Shown here: positions 16,074-24,601 of the stretch, piece by piece
How positions within the stretch are numbered: position 1 is the stretch's first letter
How the letters are laid out: each line of letters begins with the position of its first letter
Source: Marinovum sp048263515
GTDB taxonomy: Bacteria > Pseudomonadota > Alphaproteobacteria > Rhodobacterales > Rhodobacteraceae
Assembly (NCBI RefSeq): GCF_048263515.1
Contig: NZ_JBLXEC010000009.1
Location: 62,001-126,000 of the forward strand
Reading direction: 5' to 3'
Length of the DNA: 64,000 bases
Position numbers and translations under genes: made by a program
Notes under the pieces: model-generated
What the model saw: only the letters and a program-made list of their open reading frames with translations
Databases searched by the model: none
Told to the model about the DNA's origin: nothing

Positions 16074-17369
16074 TCAGAAGCCCAGCCGGTCGCGCAGGGC
16101 AAACCAGGACATCGCCAGCGTCAGCAGCGGCGTGCGCATCATGCCGCCGCCGGGAAAGGCCGGGGCGGGCAGGGCGGACATGGTCTCGAACCCCTCCTGT
16201 TCGCCCATGATCGCCCGCGCCATCAGCCAGCCCGCATGGGTCGCCGTGCCCACGCCATGCCCGGAATAGCCCGAGGCCGAGAGCACGCCGGGCGCCACCT
16301 GCGCCAGGTACGGCAGCCGCTTCATGGTGATCGCCAGGGTGCCGCCCCAGGCATAGTCGATCTTCACGTCCTTGAGCTGCGGAAAGACCTCCAGCATCGG
16401 CCGCCGCACCTTGGCGGCAATATCCTTGGGGAAGCGATAGCCATAGCTCTCGCCCCCGCCGAACAGCAGCCGCTTGTCATGGCTCAGCCGGAAGTAGTTC
16501 ACCACGAAACGGCTGTCGGCCACCGCCACATCCTCGGTCAGCACCTGCGCCGCACGCGCGCCCAGCGGCTCGGTGGCGACGATGAAATTGTTGATCGGCA
16601 TCACCCTGGCCCGCACCTTGCGATCAAGCGTGCCGAGATAGCCGTTGCCTGCCAGGATCACGTGATCGGCCTTGACCCGGCCCTCACCGGTCCGCACCAG
16701 CCCCGGTTCGACATGGTGCACATAAGACCCCTCATGGATCACCGCACCTGCCTCGGAGGCCGCCTTTGCCAGCCCCACCGCCAGCCGCAGCGGATGCAGA
16801 TGCGCCGCGTCCCGGTCGATCATCCCGCCCTTGTACTCCGGCGACGGGCAAAGCGCCCGGCAGGCCGCTTCGTCCAGCGCCTCGGCATGGGCATAGCCAT
16901 AGCGCTCCTGCAGGAAAGCCACGTAGCCCTGCAAATCCGCCACCTGCGCCCGGGTCGAACCGGTCCAGGCCACCCCCGGCTTCAGGTGACAGTCGATCCC
17001 GTGCTCAGCCACCAGCCGCTTGACCAACCCCTTGGCATCTTCGCCCAGCTGCCAGTATTTCGCCGCATCCGCGCGCCCGACCAGCGCCTCCAGCCCCTGC
17101 TGGTCGACCCTCTGCCCCGATCCCAGCTGCCCGCCATTGCGCCCCGAGGCGCCAAAGCCCACCCGGTGCGCCTCCAGCACCACCACGCGCCGGCCGGCCC
17201 CGGCCAGCTCCAGCGCCGCCGACAACCCGGTATAGCCCGCGCCGACGATACAGACATCGGCCGTGACCTCACCGCGCAACGGCGCGAACCGCGGCAGAAA
17301 CTCGGTCGTCGCCGCATACCAGCTTGCGGGGTATTCCCCAGCCCGATCATTGGAAAACAGCAGGTTCAT
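16074..17369 (-). CDS. FAD-dependent oxidoreductase (DadA/PuuB-like)
   Basis: A 431-residue flavoprotein of the DAO family (glycine/D-amino acid oxidase type). Residues 39-60 form the dinucleotide-binding start VCIVGAGYTGLSAALELA, and GFGASGRNGGQLGSGQR near 80-96 is the second FAD motif. A GGGESYGYR loop and the C-terminal SGYSGHGVGTATHAG complete the fold. It resembles PuuB and other gamma-glutamyl-amine oxidases, which oxidise gamma-glutamylputrescine to the aldehyde. That role fits the glutamine-synthetase-like gene just upstream (83 nt). Start chosen at MNLLFSNDRAGEYPASWYA, the usual beginning for this group; upstream codons run into a 3'-end repeat element. Confidence 0.85.
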   Translation of the reverse strand: MNLLFSNDRAGEYPASWYAATTEFLPRFAPLRGEVTADVCIVGAGYTGLSAALELAGAGRRVVVLEAHRVGFGASGRNGGQLGSGQRVDQQGLEALVGRADAAKYWQLGEDAKGLVKRLVAEHGIDCHLKPGVAWTGSTRAQVADLQGYVAFLQERYGYAHAEALDEAACRALCPSPEYKGGMIDRDAAHLHPLRLAVGLAKAASEAGAVIHEGSYVHHVEPGLVRTGEGRVKADHVILAGNGYLGTLDRKVRARVMPINNFIVATEPLGARAAQVLTEDVAVADSRFVVNYFRLSHDKRLLFGGGESYGYRFPKDIAAKVRRPMLEVFPQLKDVKIDYAWGGTLAITMKRLPYLAQVAPGVLSASGYSGHGVGTATHAGWLMARAIMGEQEGFETMSALPAPAFPGGGMMRTPLLTLAMSWFALRDRLGF

Positions 17370-17393
17370 GAACCCACCCCCCTGCTTCTTCTG

Positions 17394-17447
17394 TTCACAA
17401 ATACCCTCGGGGGGAGTCGCCCATGGCGACGGGGGGCAGAGCCCCCC
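17394..17447 (-). repeat. 3'-end hairpin element, copy 1
   Basis: On the minus strand: GGGGGG/CCCCCC hairpin, GTCGCC-catg-GGCGAC hairpin, then TCCCCCCGAGGGTATTT. It starts 6 nt after the stop of the glutamine-synthetase-like gene at 17453. Related copies are at 21871, 33560 and 50532. Confidence 0.75.
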
Positions 17448-17452
17448 AACCC

Positions 17453-18811
17453 TCACACGTTCAGCAACAGGTGCTCACGCTCCCAGGGAGAGATCACCTG
17501 CAGGAATTCCTCGTATTCCGTCCGCTTGACGATGCCGTAGACCCTGGCAAATTCCGGCCCCAGCACCTCGTGCAGCTCCACCGCCTCGTCAAACAGGTCC
17601 AGCGCCGAGCCCAGAACCTGCGGCACGTCAGGCTCGCCCTCATAGGCGTCACCGGAAAACTGCGCCCCCGGCGTGACCTGGTTGACCAGCCCGAGATAGC
17701 CACAGGCGAGCGAGGCCGCGATGCCGAGATAGGGGTTGCAGTCCATGCCGCCGATGCGGTTCTCCACCCGACGGGCTTTCGGCGACGAGATCGGGATGCG
17801 GATGCCGGTGGTGCGGTTGTCGCGCGCCCATTCCAGGTTGATCGGCGCCGCATGGTCGCGCACGTAGCGGCGATAGGAATTCACGTAGGGCGCCATCACC
17901 GCGATGGCCGAGGGCAGATAGCGCTGCAAGCCGCCGATGAAATGCGCGAAGGCCTCGGTCTCGCCGCCCTCATCGTCGGAAAAGATGTTGCGCCCGTTCT
18001 CGAGGTCGAGCACCGAGTGGTGGATATGCATCGCGCTGCCCGGCTCGTCGGCGATCGGCTTGGCCATGAAGGTGGCAAAGCAGTCGTGCCGCAGCGCCGC
18101 CTCGCGGATCAGCCGCTTGAAGTAGAACACCTCGTCGGCCAGCTTGACCGGGTTGCCGTGGCGCAGGTTGATCTCCAACTGACCGGCGCCGCCCTCCTGG
18201 GTGATGCCGTCGATCTCGAAGCCCTGGGCCTCGGCAAAATCGTAGATGTCGTCGATCACCGGGCCGAATTCGTCCACCGCGGTCATCGAATAGGCCTGCC
18301 GCGCGGCGGCGGGCCGGCCCGAGCGGCCCATCATCGGCTCGATGCTCTTGGCCGGGTCGATGTTGCGGGCGACGAGAAAGAACTCCATCTCCGGCGCCAC
18401 CACCGGCTTCCAGCCGCGCGCGTGATAGAGGTCCATCACCCGTTTCAGCACGTTGCGGGGCGAGGCCGGGATCGGCACGCCCTCACGGTCAAAGGCGTCG
18501 TGGATCACCTGCAGCGTCCAGTCACCGGTCCAGGGCGCGGCGGTGGCGGTCGACATGTCGGGCCTGAGGATCATGTCGCGCTCGATGAAGCCATCGGCGC
18601 CCGCCGCCTCGCCCCAGCCGCCGGTGATCGTCTGATAGAAGATCGAGTCGGGCAGGAAGAAATGCGATTGCCGCGCGAACTTGCTGGCCGGCACCGCCTT
18701 GCCACGGGCGATGCCCGGCAGGTCCGAGATCACGCATTCCACTTCATCGAGCCTGCGCCCCTCGAGATAGGCCTGCGCCGCCGCGGGGGTCTGGGTGATC
18801 CAGTCGGTCAT
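17453..18811 (-). CDS. Glutamine synthetase-like ligase (PuuA-type)
   Basis: A 452-residue member of the glutamine synthetase superfamily, of the type that ligates glutamate to an amine rather than ammonia (for example gamma-glutamylputrescine synthetase). Visible motifs: APEMEFFLVA near residue 140 (metal-binding Glu), QEGGAGQLEINL near 208, GSAMHIHHSVLD near 252 (His of the ATP/metal site) and NRTTGIRIP with the arginine that holds glutamate. It lacks the adenylylation loop of assimilatory GlnA. The start overlaps the stop of the amidotransferase gene by 4 nt. Substrate not provable here; putrescine or a related amine is the best guess. Confidence 0.87.
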   Translation of the reverse strand: MTDWITQTPAAAQAYLEGRRLDEVECVISDLPGIARGKAVPASKFARQSHFFLPDSIFYQTITGGWGEAAGADGFIERDMILRPDMSTATAAPWTGDWTLQVIHDAFDREGVPIPASPRNVLKRVMDLYHARGWKPVVAPEMEFFLVARNIDPAKSIEPMMGRSGRPAAARQAYSMTAVDEFGPVIDDIYDFAEAQGFEIDGITQEGGAGQLEINLRHGNPVKLADEVFYFKRLIREAALRHDCFATFMAKPIADEPGSAMHIHHSVLDLENGRNIFSDDEGGETEAFAHFIGGLQRYLPSAIAVMAPYVNSYRRYVRDHAAPINLEWARDNRTTGIRIPISSPKARRVENRIGGMDCNPYLGIAASLACGYLGLVNQVTPGAQFSGDAYEGEPDVPQVLGSALDLFDEAVELHEVLGPEFARVYGIVKRTEYEEFLQVISPWEREHLLLNV

Positions 18812-19485
18812 GCGAAGCTCCTGTCGCGAAAGAACTGGCCGATCATCCGGGCCAGCGTGTCATTGGCCACCGGCGCCCCGACAGAGGCGCGCGCCGCCTC
18901 GAGCTGTTCGGGCGGCAGCACCTCGCCACGGGCCTCCATCAACCCGGTGATGAACTCGGCGGTGAACTCCGGATGCGGCTGCACGGAAAACGCCTTGCGG
19001 CCATAGACCAGCCCGGCATTGGCGCAGAAATCGGTGCTGGCGATCACCTCGGCCGCCTCGGGCCGTTCGGTCACCTGGTCCTGGTGCCAGGCGTGCAGCG
19101 GCAAGGTCTCGCCGCCGAAGTCATATTTCACCCGGCCCACCGACCAGCCACCGATGTATTTCTCGACCCGGCCGCCCAGGGCCTGGGCAATGATCTGGTG
19201 GCCGAAGCAGATGCCCACCATCGGGATGTCCGCCGCATAGGCCTCGCGGATCAGCGCCTCGAGCGGCGCGATCCAGGGCAGGTCCTCGTAGGCACCGTGC
19301 TTCGACCCGGTGATCAGCCAGCCGTCGGCGTCCTTTACGCTGTCCGGAAAGACGCCATCGACGACGGCATAGCTGTCAAAGTCAAATCCCTGTCCGTCCA
19401 GCAGATCGCGGAACATGTCGGGGTAAGTCTTGTGGTCAGGCAGCGCCTCGGGCCTGTGCCCGGTGGTGAGGATGCCGATCTTCAT
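18808..19485 (-). CDS. Class I glutamine amidotransferase (GuaA-N-like)
   Basis: A 225-residue stand-alone class I glutamine amidotransferase domain. The nucleophile elbow GICFGHQ has Cys93, and QPHPEF supplies His171 and Glu173, so the triad is intact. Located between two glutamine-synthetase-like ligases with a 4-nt overlap to one and 15 nt to the other, it probably hydrolyses a gamma-glutamyl bond, as PuuD does in E. coli, although PuuD belongs to a different subfamily (peptidase C26). An alternative is a true amidotransferase delivering ammonia. RefSeq-style naming would be type 1 glutamine amidotransferase. Confidence 0.87.
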   Translation of the reverse strand: MKIGILTTGHRPEALPDHKTYPDMFRDLLDGQGFDFDSYAVVDGVFPDSVKDADGWLITGSKHGAYEDLPWIAPLEALIREAYAADIPMVGICFGHQIIAQALGGRVEKYIGGWSVGRVKYDFGGETLPLHAWHQDQVTERPEAAEVIASTDFCANAGLVYGRKAFSVQPHPEFTAEFITGLMEARGEVLPPEQLEAARASVGAPVANDTLARMIGQFFRDRSFA

Positions 19486-19500
19486 AGGTCACCTGTATGC

Positions 19501-20850
19501 TTAGACCGTGTCGAGGTAGATCTCGACTCGCTCCGTTTCACTCAATTCTTCCATGTAATGGGCCTCCTGCCGCTTGGTCAGCAGGAAGTTGCGGATGATC
19601 TCGGGGGCAAAGATCCGGCGGATGTGCTCGCTGCCCTCGAAGGCATCCATCGCCCCAACCCATGTGGCCGGAATCCGCGGCAGGTCAAGCGCATAGGCAT
19701 TGCCGGTAATCGGATCAGCGGGTTCGATCGCATCCTCCATGCCGTTCATCGCCGCGCCGAGGATGACCGCCAGCATCAGGTAGGGGTTCACGTCACCCCC
19801 CGCCACCCGGTGCTCGATCCGCCGGGCCCGGTGATCGCCAGAAGGTACGCGCACCGCCGCCGTGCGGTTCTCGTAGGCCCAGCAGATGCCGGTCGGGGCA
19901 TGCGCCTCGGGCACCAGCCGGTCATAGGAATTGTGATGCGGCGCAAAGACCAGCGCGCTGTCGGCCATGGCATCGAGACAGCCGCCGATGGCATGGCGCA
20001 GCACGTCGGTGCCCTTGTCGCCGCCGTCGTCAAAAATATTGTCGCCGTTCTCGTCCAGCACCGAGAAATGCGTGTGCAGCCCCGAGCCCGCGTAATCGTC
20101 ATAAGGCTTGGCCATGAAGGACGCGGCAAAGCCGTGCCGCCGCGCCAGACCCTTGACCAGCCATTTGAACAGCCAGGCATCATCGGCGGCGCGCAGCGCG
20201 TCGTCGGAATGCATCAGATTGATCTCGAACTGCCCGAGACCGGCCTCCGAAATCGCGGTATCGGCGGGAATGTCCATCTCTTCGCAGGCATCGTAGAGAT
20301 CGGTAAAGAACTGGTCGAAACTGTCGAGCGCGCGGATCGACATGGTTTCCGCCGCCTTGCGCCGCTTGCCGGAGCGTTCGCTCACCGGCACCTGCAGCGA
20401 CCGGCCGCTGTCATCGATCAGGTAGAATTCCAGCTCCACCGCGACGACGGGCGTCAGCCCCTTGGCCTTGTAGCGATCGAGCACGCGCTTCAGCGCATGG
20501 CGCGGGTCGCCCTCGTAGGGTGAGCCATCCTCGCGGAACATCCAGATCGGCAGCAGGGCCGTGGGTGCCTCGAGCCAGGGCATCGGCAGAAAGCCGCGCT
20601 CGGTGGGCAGCAGCACGCCATCGCGATCGCCGCTTTCGAACACCAGCGGGCTGTCGTCGATATCCTCGCCCCAGATGTCGAGATTAAGCACCGAGACCGG
20701 AAAGCGCGTGCCGCTCTCCACCACCTTGTCGGCGAAACGCACCGGCACCCGCTTGCCGCGCGGCTGACCATTGAGGTCGGCGGCGGCGACACGGATCGTG
20801 CGCACCTGGGGGTTCTTGCGCAGCCAGGATTTCATTGCATTGCCGGACAT
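19501..20850 (-). CDS. Second glutamine synthetase-like ligase
   Basis: A 449-residue glutamine synthetase superfamily protein, clearly different from the one at 17453. Motifs in order: VAVELEFYLID near residue 137, SEAGLGQFEINL near 201, GSGLHTHFSVLDENG near 245 and NRTAAVRVPSGDHRARRIEHR near 318. It is the first gene of the block and carries a perfect 18-bp palindrome 17 nt upstream of its ATG. AAGGTG precedes the ATG. Two ligases in one operon suggest two amine substrates or two steps. Assimilatory GlnA is unlikely given the length and context. Confidence 0.87.
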   Translation of the reverse strand: MSGNAMKSWLRKNPQVRTIRVAAADLNGQPRGKRVPVRFADKVVESGTRFPVSVLNLDIWGEDIDDSPLVFESGDRDGVLLPTERGFLPMPWLEAPTALLPIWMFREDGSPYEGDPRHALKRVLDRYKAKGLTPVVAVELEFYLIDDSGRSLQVPVSERSGKRRKAAETMSIRALDSFDQFFTDLYDACEEMDIPADTAISEAGLGQFEINLMHSDDALRAADDAWLFKWLVKGLARRHGFAASFMAKPYDDYAGSGLHTHFSVLDENGDNIFDDGGDKGTDVLRHAIGGCLDAMADSALVFAPHHNSYDRLVPEAHAPTGICWAYENRTAAVRVPSGDHRARRIEHRVAGGDVNPYLMLAVILGAAMNGMEDAIEPADPITGNAYALDLPRIPATWVGAMDAFEGSEHIRRIFAPEIIRNFLLTKRQEAHYMEELSETERVEIYLDTV

Positions 20851-20866
20851 GGGGCACCTTGGTTGA

Positions 20867-20884
20867 ATAATTTGATCAAATTAT
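20867..20884. promoter_or_regulatory. Perfect 18-bp palindrome, probable operator of the amine-catabolism operon
   Basis: ATAATTTGATCAAATTAT, strikingly AT-rich in GC-rich surroundings, centred about 25 nt upstream of the ATG at 20850. Position and symmetry fit a repressor site over the promoter. No regulator gene lies next to it, so the binding protein is unknown. Confidence 0.65.
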
Positions 20885-20974
20885 GGATAGCGACCCGCCC
20901 CCCGGTTTGGCAAGCGGGAAATGTCGCCGGACGCAAGCCAAAGGAGCCCTCCGCCCCCAAGTACAGCCAACGCC

Positions 20975-20995
20975 GCCCCGGACCTGATCCGGGGC
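20975..20995 (-). terminator. Hairpin between the ABC-transporter and ligase operons
   Basis: An 8-bp stem GCCCCGGA / TCCGGGGC with a CCTGA loop, 44 nt after the permease stop at 21039. No T run follows on the minus strand, so it may be a dispersed GC hairpin rather than a strict terminator. Confidence 0.4.
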
Positions 20996-21038
20996 CTCAC
21001 CGCCTGCCCAGAAGCTCCCGCTCGGCGCCCGGGACGGC

Positions 21039-21845
21039 TCAGCGCATCAGGGTCAACCGCAGCTTCATCTTCTCCCGCCGCTCCTGCGGCAGATGCCGGT
21101 TGAGCCACCGGTTGATCAGCCCGAAGAGGGTGATCAGCGCCAGCGTCAGCAGGATGAAATAGCCCGCCAGGATCGGGTAGGGCACAAAGGGGTTGAAGGT
21201 CTTGTCAGCGAAGTAATTGGCATAATAGAGCGCATCTCCCCGCTGCTGGAACGCCGGAAACCCCGAGAAATAGACCAGCGTGGTGGCGTGAAACAGAAAG
21301 ATCGCCTCGTTGGTATAAGCCGGCCAGGCCAGCCGCAGCATGGTTGGCCAGATGATCCGCCGAAACCGTGTCCAGCCGGAAAACCCGTAGGCATCCGCCG
21401 CCTCGGTATCGCCCTTGGGGATCGACAAGAGCGCACCATAGAAGATCTCGCCGGAATAGGCCGCGGTATTGAGAAACAGCACCACCAGCGCCCCGGCCCA
21501 GGCCGAGGTCAGCGGCGTGAAGAAGGGCGCCACCTGTTTCAGAGACAGGAACAGGAAATAGGCAAAGAAGAACTGGATGAAGAGCGGCGAGCCCCGGAAC
21601 AGAAAGATGAACCACTCCGCCGGCTTGCGCAGCACCGGGCTCTGCGCCGCCTTGCCCAACGCCACCGCCGTGGCCAGGAAGAACCCGGCAAAAAGCGCCA
21701 GCACCCCGAAATAGACGTTCCAGATCATCCCCGAACCGATCAGCACCACCTGCTGGCACAGGGTGAAATCCGACCGCGGCAACAGCCGCTCGCCCACACC
21801 CACCGAGCGCAGCGCATAATCGGCAATGGTCTCCCAGCAACTCAT
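21039..21845 (-). CDS. ABC transporter permease (polar amino acid type, HisM-like)
   Basis: A 268-residue inner-membrane permease of the polar amino acid uptake family. It has about five TM helices, an FRGSPLFIQFFFAYF segment after the second helix, and the cytoplasmic EAA loop (GDTEAADAYGFSGWTRFRRIIWP at about residues 166-188) that docks the ATPase. The last gene of a four-gene transporter operon. The start MSCWETIADYALRS at 21845 is chosen because longer frames run through a 3'-end repeat element. It pairs with the permease at 21943. Substrate likely a basic amino acid, opine or polyamine-like amine, from family and neighbours only. Confidence 0.88.
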   Translation of the reverse strand: MSCWETIADYALRSVGVGERLLPRSDFTLCQQVVLIGSGMIWNVYFGVLALFAGFFLATAVALGKAAQSPVLRKPAEWFIFLFRGSPLFIQFFFAYFLFLSLKQVAPFFTPLTSAWAGALVVLFLNTAAYSGEIFYGALLSIPKGDTEAADAYGFSGWTRFRRIIWPTMLRLAWPAYTNEAIFLFHATTLVYFSGFPAFQQRGDALYYANYFADKTFNPFVPYPILAGYFILLTLALITLFGLINRWLNRHLPQERREKMKLRLTLMR

Positions 21846-21870
21846 GCCGCACACCCCCTGCAGCTTCCTC

Positions 21871-21923
21871 TTGCCGAAAATACCCTCGGGGGAGTCGCCA
21901 GAGGCGACGGGGGCAGGGCCCCC
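21871..21923 (-). repeat. 3'-end hairpin element, copy 2
   Basis: Minus-strand order as in copy 1: GGGGGC/GCCCCC-type hairpin, GTCGCC-tct-GGCGAC hairpin, then TCCCCCGAGGGTATTTTCGG. It begins 20 nt after the permease stop at 21943, inside the transporter operon. Confidence 0.75.
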
Positions 21924-21942
21924 ATGATACCGCCAGCCCAGC

Positions 21943-22800
21943 TCATGCCGCGGCCTTTCTCTGCGCTTCGCCACCGGACGTGGCCTGTCCATGGGTCAGC
22001 CGCTTCATCACCCGGTCCAGCACCACCTCCGACACCTTGGTGAAGCCCAGGTAGAACACCAGCAGCGCCAGGAAATACCACATCCGCCAGTCGCCATGCG
22101 GATACTCGGTGAACCGCGGGTTCTTGGTGCCGCCCAGCTCTCGCGCCCAATAGACGATGTCCTCGACGCCCAGCAGGAACAGCAGCGGCGTCGCCTTGAT
22201 CAGCACCATCCAGAGGTTCGACAGGCCGGGCAGGGCATAGACCCACATCTGCGGCACGAGGATGCGCCAGAAGCTCTGGCGGCGGGTCATGCCATAGGCC
22301 TCCGCCGTCTCGATCTGTGCCCGCGGCACCGCACGCATGGCGCCAAACAGCACATTGGCGGCGAATGCGCCAAAGACGATGGCAAAGGTCAGCACCGCCA
22401 GCAGAAACCCATAGGTCTCGTGAATCCACTGCGGTGCGGTGCCAAGCGGCAGCTTGGCCGCGTCGCAGACCACGAAATCATTGCCCTGACGGATCGGCTG
22501 GTCCCAGCCGGGGCAGAGCACCTGGTGGCGCAGCCATTCGAAGCCCTGGTCGAGCGCAATGACGAAAAACAGGAAAAACGCGATATCCGGCACACCGCGC
22601 ACGATGGCGATATAGGTGCGGCCGATCCAGTTCAGCGGAAAGATATGGCTGCGCGCCGACATCGCGCCCAGAAAGCCGAAGCCCAGCGCCACCGGCGCGG
22701 TGATCGCCAGAAGCAGCAGCACCGTGCCGAAGGAGCCATAAAAGGCCATGTGCTTGCCCGTCGTCAGGTAGCACGACAGCCAGCGGAGGCCCTCAAGCAA
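21943..22800 (-). CDS. ABC transporter permease (polar amino acid type, HisQ-like)
   Basis: An inner-membrane permease of at least 285 residues, partner of the one at 21039. It has TM helices near residues 20-45, 60-85, 135-155 and 235-260, and the EAA loop AQIETAEAYGMTRRQSFWRI near 162-181. The coordinates use TTG at 22800, but an upstream extension in frame (IFSYCAEPEL before LLEGLRWLSC) looks like the true N-terminus. It would begin at ATT 22827, preceded by GGGAGAGG. No ATG, GTG or TTG exists between, so either ATT is the start or translation begins at 22800. A cysteine-containing loop (LCPGWDQPIRQGNDFVVCD) lies outside the membrane. Confidence 0.87.
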   Translation of the reverse strand: MLEGLRWLSCYLTTGKHMAFYGSFGTVLLLLAITAPVALGFGFLGAMSARSHIFPLNWIGRTYIAIVRGVPDIAFFLFFVIALDQGFEWLRHQVLCPGWDQPIRQGNDFVVCDAAKLPLGTAPQWIHETYGFLLAVLTFAIVFGAFAANVLFGAMRAVPRAQIETAEAYGMTRRQSFWRILVPQMWVYALPGLSNLWMVLIKATPLLFLLGVEDIVYWARELGGTKNPRFTEYPHGDWRMWYFLALLVFYLGFTKVSEVVLDRVMKRLTHGQATSGGEAQRKAAA

Positions 22801-22846
22801 CTCCGGTTCTGCACAATAGCTGAAAATGACGCCTCTCCCGCGAGGT

Positions 22847-22868
22847 GGACGGGCCGGCGGGCCCGTCC
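22847..22868 (-). promoter_or_regulatory. Intercistronic hairpin between binding-protein and permease genes
   Basis: An 8-bp stem GGACGGGC / GCCCGTCC with a 6-nt loop and no T run. Hairpins in this position in ABC operons often protect the upstream binding-protein mRNA and reduce downstream expression. Function inferred. Confidence 0.45.
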
Positions 22869-22930
22869 GGGTTTAACAAGCTCGCCGCCCCGGGCGCAGG
22901 GCGCGGGGCGACAAGCGGAGTGTCAGCGGA

Positions 22931-23659
22931 TCAGAAGGTCTCGCCGACCTCCCATTTCTCGATCAGCGCATTGAGCGAGCCGTCGTCCTTCATCGACTGG
23001 ATCGCCGCGTCGAACTTGTCGCGCAGCTCGGTGTCGCTCTTGCGGAAGCCCATGCCGATGCCGCCACCCAGCAGCACGTCTTCGGCCACCCAGTCGAGCT
23101 CGGCGTTTTCCTCGGCATAAGGTGCGAGGAAGGACTTGTCGGCCAGCACCGCGTCGGCCTCGCCGTCACGCACCGCGCCGATGGTTTCCTCGGGGTTGGC
23201 AAATTCCAGCAGGGTCGCGCCCATCTCGGCCACATGCGCGGCCTGGATGGTACCGGCCTGGGCGGCGATCACCGCGCCTGCGGGATCGACCGACGCGCCG
23301 GCCATGCCGAGATAGCCCGAGGGATCAGGCTGGGTGTAGTTCTGGGTGAAATCGATCACCTCGGCGCGTTCCTCGGTGATCGACATGCCGGCGATGATCG
23401 CGTCGTAGTTGCCCGAGACGAGGTTGGGGATGATCGAATCCCACTCGTTGGTGACCCATTCACAGGTCATCTCGGCACGTTTGCAGAGCTCGTCGCCGAC
23501 CTCGCGCTCGAACCCGTCGACCTCGCCCGCGTCATTGAGGAAGTTGAACGGAGGGTAGGCGCCCTCGGTGCCCAGGCGGACGGTTTCGGAATGGCTGGCG
23601 GCAAAGGCCATGCTGGCGGTCAGCGCCAGGGCGGCGGTTCCGGTCAGGAAAAGTTTCAT
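22931..23659 (-). CDS. ABC transporter substrate-binding protein (polar amino acid type)
   Basis: A 242-residue periplasmic protein. A signal peptide spans residues 1-20 (ends MAFA-AS). The family start VRLGTEGAYPPFNFLNDAGEVDGFE follows, then the ligand-pocket region AGMSITEERAEVIDFTQNYTQP near 90. It belongs to solute-binding family 3, used for lysine/arginine/ornithine, histidine, octopine and related compounds. Two cysteines (in ELCKRAEMTCEW) match the disulfide of LAO/HisJ-type proteins. It is the second gene of the operon, 26 nt after the ATPase gene. The exact ligand is unresolved. Confidence 0.9.
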   Translation of the reverse strand: MKLFLTGTAALALTASMAFAASHSETVRLGTEGAYPPFNFLNDAGEVDGFEREVGDELCKRAEMTCEWVTNEWDSIIPNLVSGNYDAIIAGMSITEERAEVIDFTQNYTQPDPSGYLGMAGASVDPAGAVIAAQAGTIQAAHVAEMGATLLEFANPEETIGAVRDGEADAVLADKSFLAPYAEENAELDWVAEDVLLGGGIGMGFRKSDTELRDKFDAAIQSMKDDGSLNALIEKWEVGETF

Positions 23660-23685
23660 GAGTGATGCTCCCTTGGTTGGTAGGT

Positions 23686-24471
23686 TCAGGCGGCTTGTGT
23701 CGAGGACAGAAATCCCCGCAACCGCTCGGATTTGGGTGCGCCGAAGAGTGTCTCCGGCGCGCCTTCTTCTTCGATCAGGCCCTGGTGGAGAAAGACCACG
23801 TGGTCGCTCACGTCATGGGCCATCTTCATGTCATGGGTCACGATCAGCATGGTCCGGCCCTCGCTGGCCAGGTCCTTGATGACCTTGACGACCTCCTGTT
23901 CGAGCTCGGGATCGAGCGCGCTGGTGGGTTCGTCGAAGAGCAGCGCCTCGGGCTCCATGCAGAGCCCGCGGGCAATCGCCGCGCGCTGCTGCTGGCCGCC
24001 CGACAGCTGCGCCGGGTAGGCGTCGCATTTGTCACCGATGCCCACCTTGTCGAGATAGCGCCGCGCGCGCGCCTCCACCTCGGCACGGTCGCAGCCCAGC
24101 ACCGTCACCGGCGCCTCCATCACGTTCTGCAGGATGGTCATATGGGCCCAGAGGTTGAACTGCTGGAACACCATGCTGAGGTTGGTGCGGATGCGCAGCA
24201 CCTGTTTCGGATCGCTGGGCCGGCGGGCCAGTCCCTGGCCCTTCCAGCGCACCGGTTCGCCCTTGAACAGGATCTCGCCCTGCTGGCTGTCTTCCAGCAG
24301 GTTGGCGCAGCGCAGCAGGGTCGATTTGCCCGAGCCCGAAGAGCCGATCAGCGAGATCACCTCGCCCCGGTGCGCCGTGATCGACACGCCCTTGAGCACC
24401 TCGAGCTGGCCGTAGCTCTTGTGAAGGTCGCGGATCTCGATGACGGGGGTCTGGTCTGTCACGATGGGCAT
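23686..24471 (-). CDS. ABC transporter ATP-binding protein (polar amino acid type)
   Basis: A 261-residue ATPase that powers the uptake system. Walker A GSSGSGKST is at residues 43-51, the Q-loop FQQFNLWAHMT follows, then the signature LSGGQQQR and Walker B ALLFDEPTSALDP with the catalytic Glu, and the switch His in IVTHDM. High similarity of motifs to HisP/OccP. The start at 24471 (MPIVTDQTPVIEIRDLHKSYG) fits the family; no strong ribosome site is visible, so a nearby alternative is possible. First gene of the operon; the 130 bp upstream should hold its promoter, in which I could not single out a site. Confidence 0.92.
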   Translation of the reverse strand: MPIVTDQTPVIEIRDLHKSYGQLEVLKGVSITAHRGEVISLIGSSGSGKSTLLRCANLLEDSQQGEILFKGEPVRWKGQGLARRPSDPKQVLRIRTNLSMVFQQFNLWAHMTILQNVMEAPVTVLGCDRAEVEARARRYLDKVGIGDKCDAYPAQLSGGQQQRAAIARGLCMEPEALLFDEPTSALDPELEQEVVKVIKDLASEGRTMLIVTHDMKMAHDVSDHVVFLHQGLIEEEGAPETLFGAPKSERLRGFLSSTQAA

Positions 24472-24601
24472 TCTGTGAGTGAAGGTTCCCCGTAATAGGG
24501 CGGAAAATCGCCCGTCATGCAACTTGCAAAACGGCGGATCTGCGCCGAAACCGGCGGAGGTGCCGTCACGGCAGGGCTGAATTTGACGGCGAGGGGGCTC
24601 T

